NCBI GenBank assembly: GCA_021299565.1
Contig: JAJTHA010000201.1
Location: 1-14,562, forward strand
DNA length: 14,562 nucleotides
From: Candidatus Caenarcanales bacterium
Lineage (GTDB): Bacteria > Cyanobacteriota > Vampirovibrionia > LMEP-6097
Direction: 5' to 3'
The notes below the pieces were generated by a model. It was not told the origin of the DNA, did no database searches, and saw only the letters and a list, made by a program, of their open reading frames with translations. Numbering within the stretch: position 1 is the first letter of the stretch; each line of letters begins with the position of its first letter. Position numbers and translations under genes: made by a program. Shown here one piece after another: positions 13,216-14,562 of this stretch.

Positions 13216-14562
13216 CTACTCTTTTATTTTGAGATATGGCAAATTAATTAATGATGTCGTTAAACGGTCAAATTTTTCAACATCTATTTTTTTACTAAAA
13301 GCACAATGTGTTCGAGGTGAGGCGATATAAATTAGTGGATTATGCTCAGAGACAATTTCTTGAACTTTGTCGTAGATTTTTTTTCTTTCATTGGTGTCAA
13401 TAGTTTTGACTCCACTGGTTAATAAATTATCGATTTCGTTCTCCCAGTCTCTAATAATTGGTCGTTCTTGACTTGCTTTAATATCAAATAAATGTAGCCT
13501 TCCACTGCTTTTCCAGACATTGGCTCCATCGTTTGGTTCGTTACTGCCTGTAAGCGAGATTATTCCTGCTTCATAGTCTTTGCCCTGCATAATTTTAGAA
13601 ACAAAGTTATTGAATTCCAAAAACTTTAAATTAACTTTTATTCCAATATCTGATAAATTTTTTTGAACAATAATTGCTATTAATTCTCTTTCTGGATTTC
13701 CAGCATTGGTATAAAGATCAAATTCTATTCGATGATTATCAGAGTCGAACAGTTCATTTTTGATGTATTTAAACCCATTTTCAGTTAAAAGAGCCTTAGC
13801 TTTTTTGATATCTCTAGGATAACCGGCAGCCAATTGATTGTTTATAAAAGGCGATGTGATTGCTTCAGCAGTAAATAATTTAGCTCCGTATCCCTGAAAA
13901 ACGGCTTTTACAATGACTTCTCTATCAATACTGAAACTAACAGCTTCTCGAAATGCTTCATTGTTAAACCAAGTGTATTTCGGCTTTTTAACGTTAGTAC
14001 TTAAATTAAACCAGATGAAATTCGTTCCAGTGCTTGGTCCAAAATCTTGCAAAGTATAATCATATTGCTTCGCTAAAGACTGCATCAGTGCAACATTTAC
14101 CGGAGATACATCAACTAAATGTGCTTCTTTTGCCAAGAATCTAAAAATCGCTGCATTAGGATCTGGCGCGTAAGTATAAACAATTTTTTCTATATAGGGC
14201 AAACTTTCTTGATGACTACCTTTCAAAAAATAGTGTGGGTTTTTTATCATTTCGATTCTTTGTCCAGAAATTAGTTTTGAGACTTTAAAAGGTCCAGAGC
14301 AAACTATATCCTTGCTATCTACAGCTAAATAGTTATTGAACGCTTTTTGCTTTTCCTCAAAGCTATTAGCATTCAATTTTTTGAAATACTTTTCAATATC
14401 ATGTTTTGGGGCAATCTCGAGAGAGAGAGATTTAGCAAAGGGTGCGAAAACATCTGAAATTGTGAATTCAATGGTCTTGTTGTCAATCTTTTTTATTGTT
14501 GGGAATTGACCATCAACCATTAAAATATCTTTCATTGAACTTACCGCGATACCATCTCTAAT
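13216..14562 (-). CDS. ABC transporter substrate-binding protein, family 5 (peptide/nickel type), 5' end outside window
   Basis: The frame remains open to the window edge (448 codons visible; nine lie before the first in-window ATG, beginning IRDGIAVSS), so the N-terminal third, including any signal peptide or lipobox, is missing. SBP_bac_5 signatures are visible: GPFKVSKLISGQRIEMIKNPHYF (split, ~112-134 of the visible part), LPYIEKIVY, FNLS followed by NEAFREAVSFSIDREVIVKAVF with the usual AI/VSFSIDR form, a Gly-Tyr-Pro-rich segment followed by AKALLTENGF, and the C-terminal pattern ERKKIYDKVQEIVSEHNPLIYI. Such proteins capture oligopeptides, dipeptides, nickel or similar ligands in the periplasm for an ABC importer. 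The ligand cannot be read, and permease and ATPase genes are not in view. It probably leads the transcript that includes rlmN. Confidence 0.85.
   Translation of the reverse strand: MRDGIAVSSMKDILMVDGQFPTIKKIDNKTIEFTISDVFAPFAKSLSLEIAPKHDIEKYFKKLNANSFEEKQKAFNNYLAVDSKDIVCSGPFKVSKLISGQRIEMIKNPHYFLKGSHQESLPYIEKIVYTYAPDPNAAIFRFLAKEAHLVDVSPVNVALMQSLAKQYDYTLQDFGPSTGTNFIWFNLSTNVKKPKYTWFNNEAFREAVSFSIDREVIVKAVFQGYGAKLFTAEAITSPFINNQLAAGYPRDIKKAKALLTENGFKYIKNELFDSDNHRIEFDLYTNAGNPERELIAIIVQKNLSDIGIKVNLKFLEFNNFVSKIMQGKDYEAGIISLTGSNEPNDGANVWKSSGRLHLFDIKASQERPIIRDWENEIDNLLTSGVKTIDTNERKKIYDKVQEIVSEHNPLIYIASPRTHCAFSKKIDVEKFDRLTTSLINLPYLKIKE

Overview
This is a compact, AT-rich window (roughly one-third G+C by eye). 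It carries thirteen credible protein genes and one short mobile-element-like insertion. No tRNA, rRNA or CRISPR array was seen, and no stretch longer than about 235 bases lacks a gene. A secretin implies a two-membrane (Gram-negative type) cell, and TGA is used as a stop. The TsaD metal-site sequence (HIYGH) and the overall gene style would fit a non-photosynthetic relative of Cyanobacteria (Melainabacteria/Vampirovibrionia) or another deep-branching diderm. That placement is an inference only.

Left part, plus strand (1-4442): one tightly coupled operon. It begins with the C-terminal part of a secretin, an outer-membrane ring of the kind used by type II/III secretion or type IV pili. Next come two small single-pass membrane proteins, a LuxR-type response regulator and an SGNH-hydrolase-fold protein whose usual catalytic Ser, Asp and His are all Asn. 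An iron-sulphur RlmD/TrmA-family RNA uracil methyltransferase closes it. Every junction overlaps (TAATG, ATGA, 8 bp, probably 35 bp, TAATG), so the envelope proteins and the regulator are probably made together.

Middle part (4397-6634): tsaD (tRNA t6A synthesis, minus strand) overlaps the methyltransferase end-to-end by 46 bp. It diverges, across only 19 bp, from a plus-strand pair made of a HAD phosphatase and an RNase HI-like protein that share a GTGA junction.

Right part, all minus strand (6631-14562), read right to left: a peptide-type ABC transporter substrate-binding protein (5' end outside the window), rlmN, a membrane-anchored lytic transglycosylase, and then fliP/sctR, fliQ/sctS and fliR/sctT, which form the membrane gate of a flagellar or type III export apparatus. 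Last comes a signal-peptide-bearing protein of unknown function with a Tyr/Gln/Pro-rich tail. The FliQ homologue is nearly three times the usual length because of a long, low-complexity C-terminal tail. A ~200-bp element with 17-bp terminal inverted repeats, no coding capacity and distinctly higher G+C sits exactly at the rlmN stop codon and separates rlmN from the transglycosylase gene.

The main items for follow-up are the catalytically degenerate SGNH protein inside a secretin operon, the tailed FliQ, whether the export gate is flagellar or belongs to a type III-like system that might use the secretin, and the MITE-like insertion.
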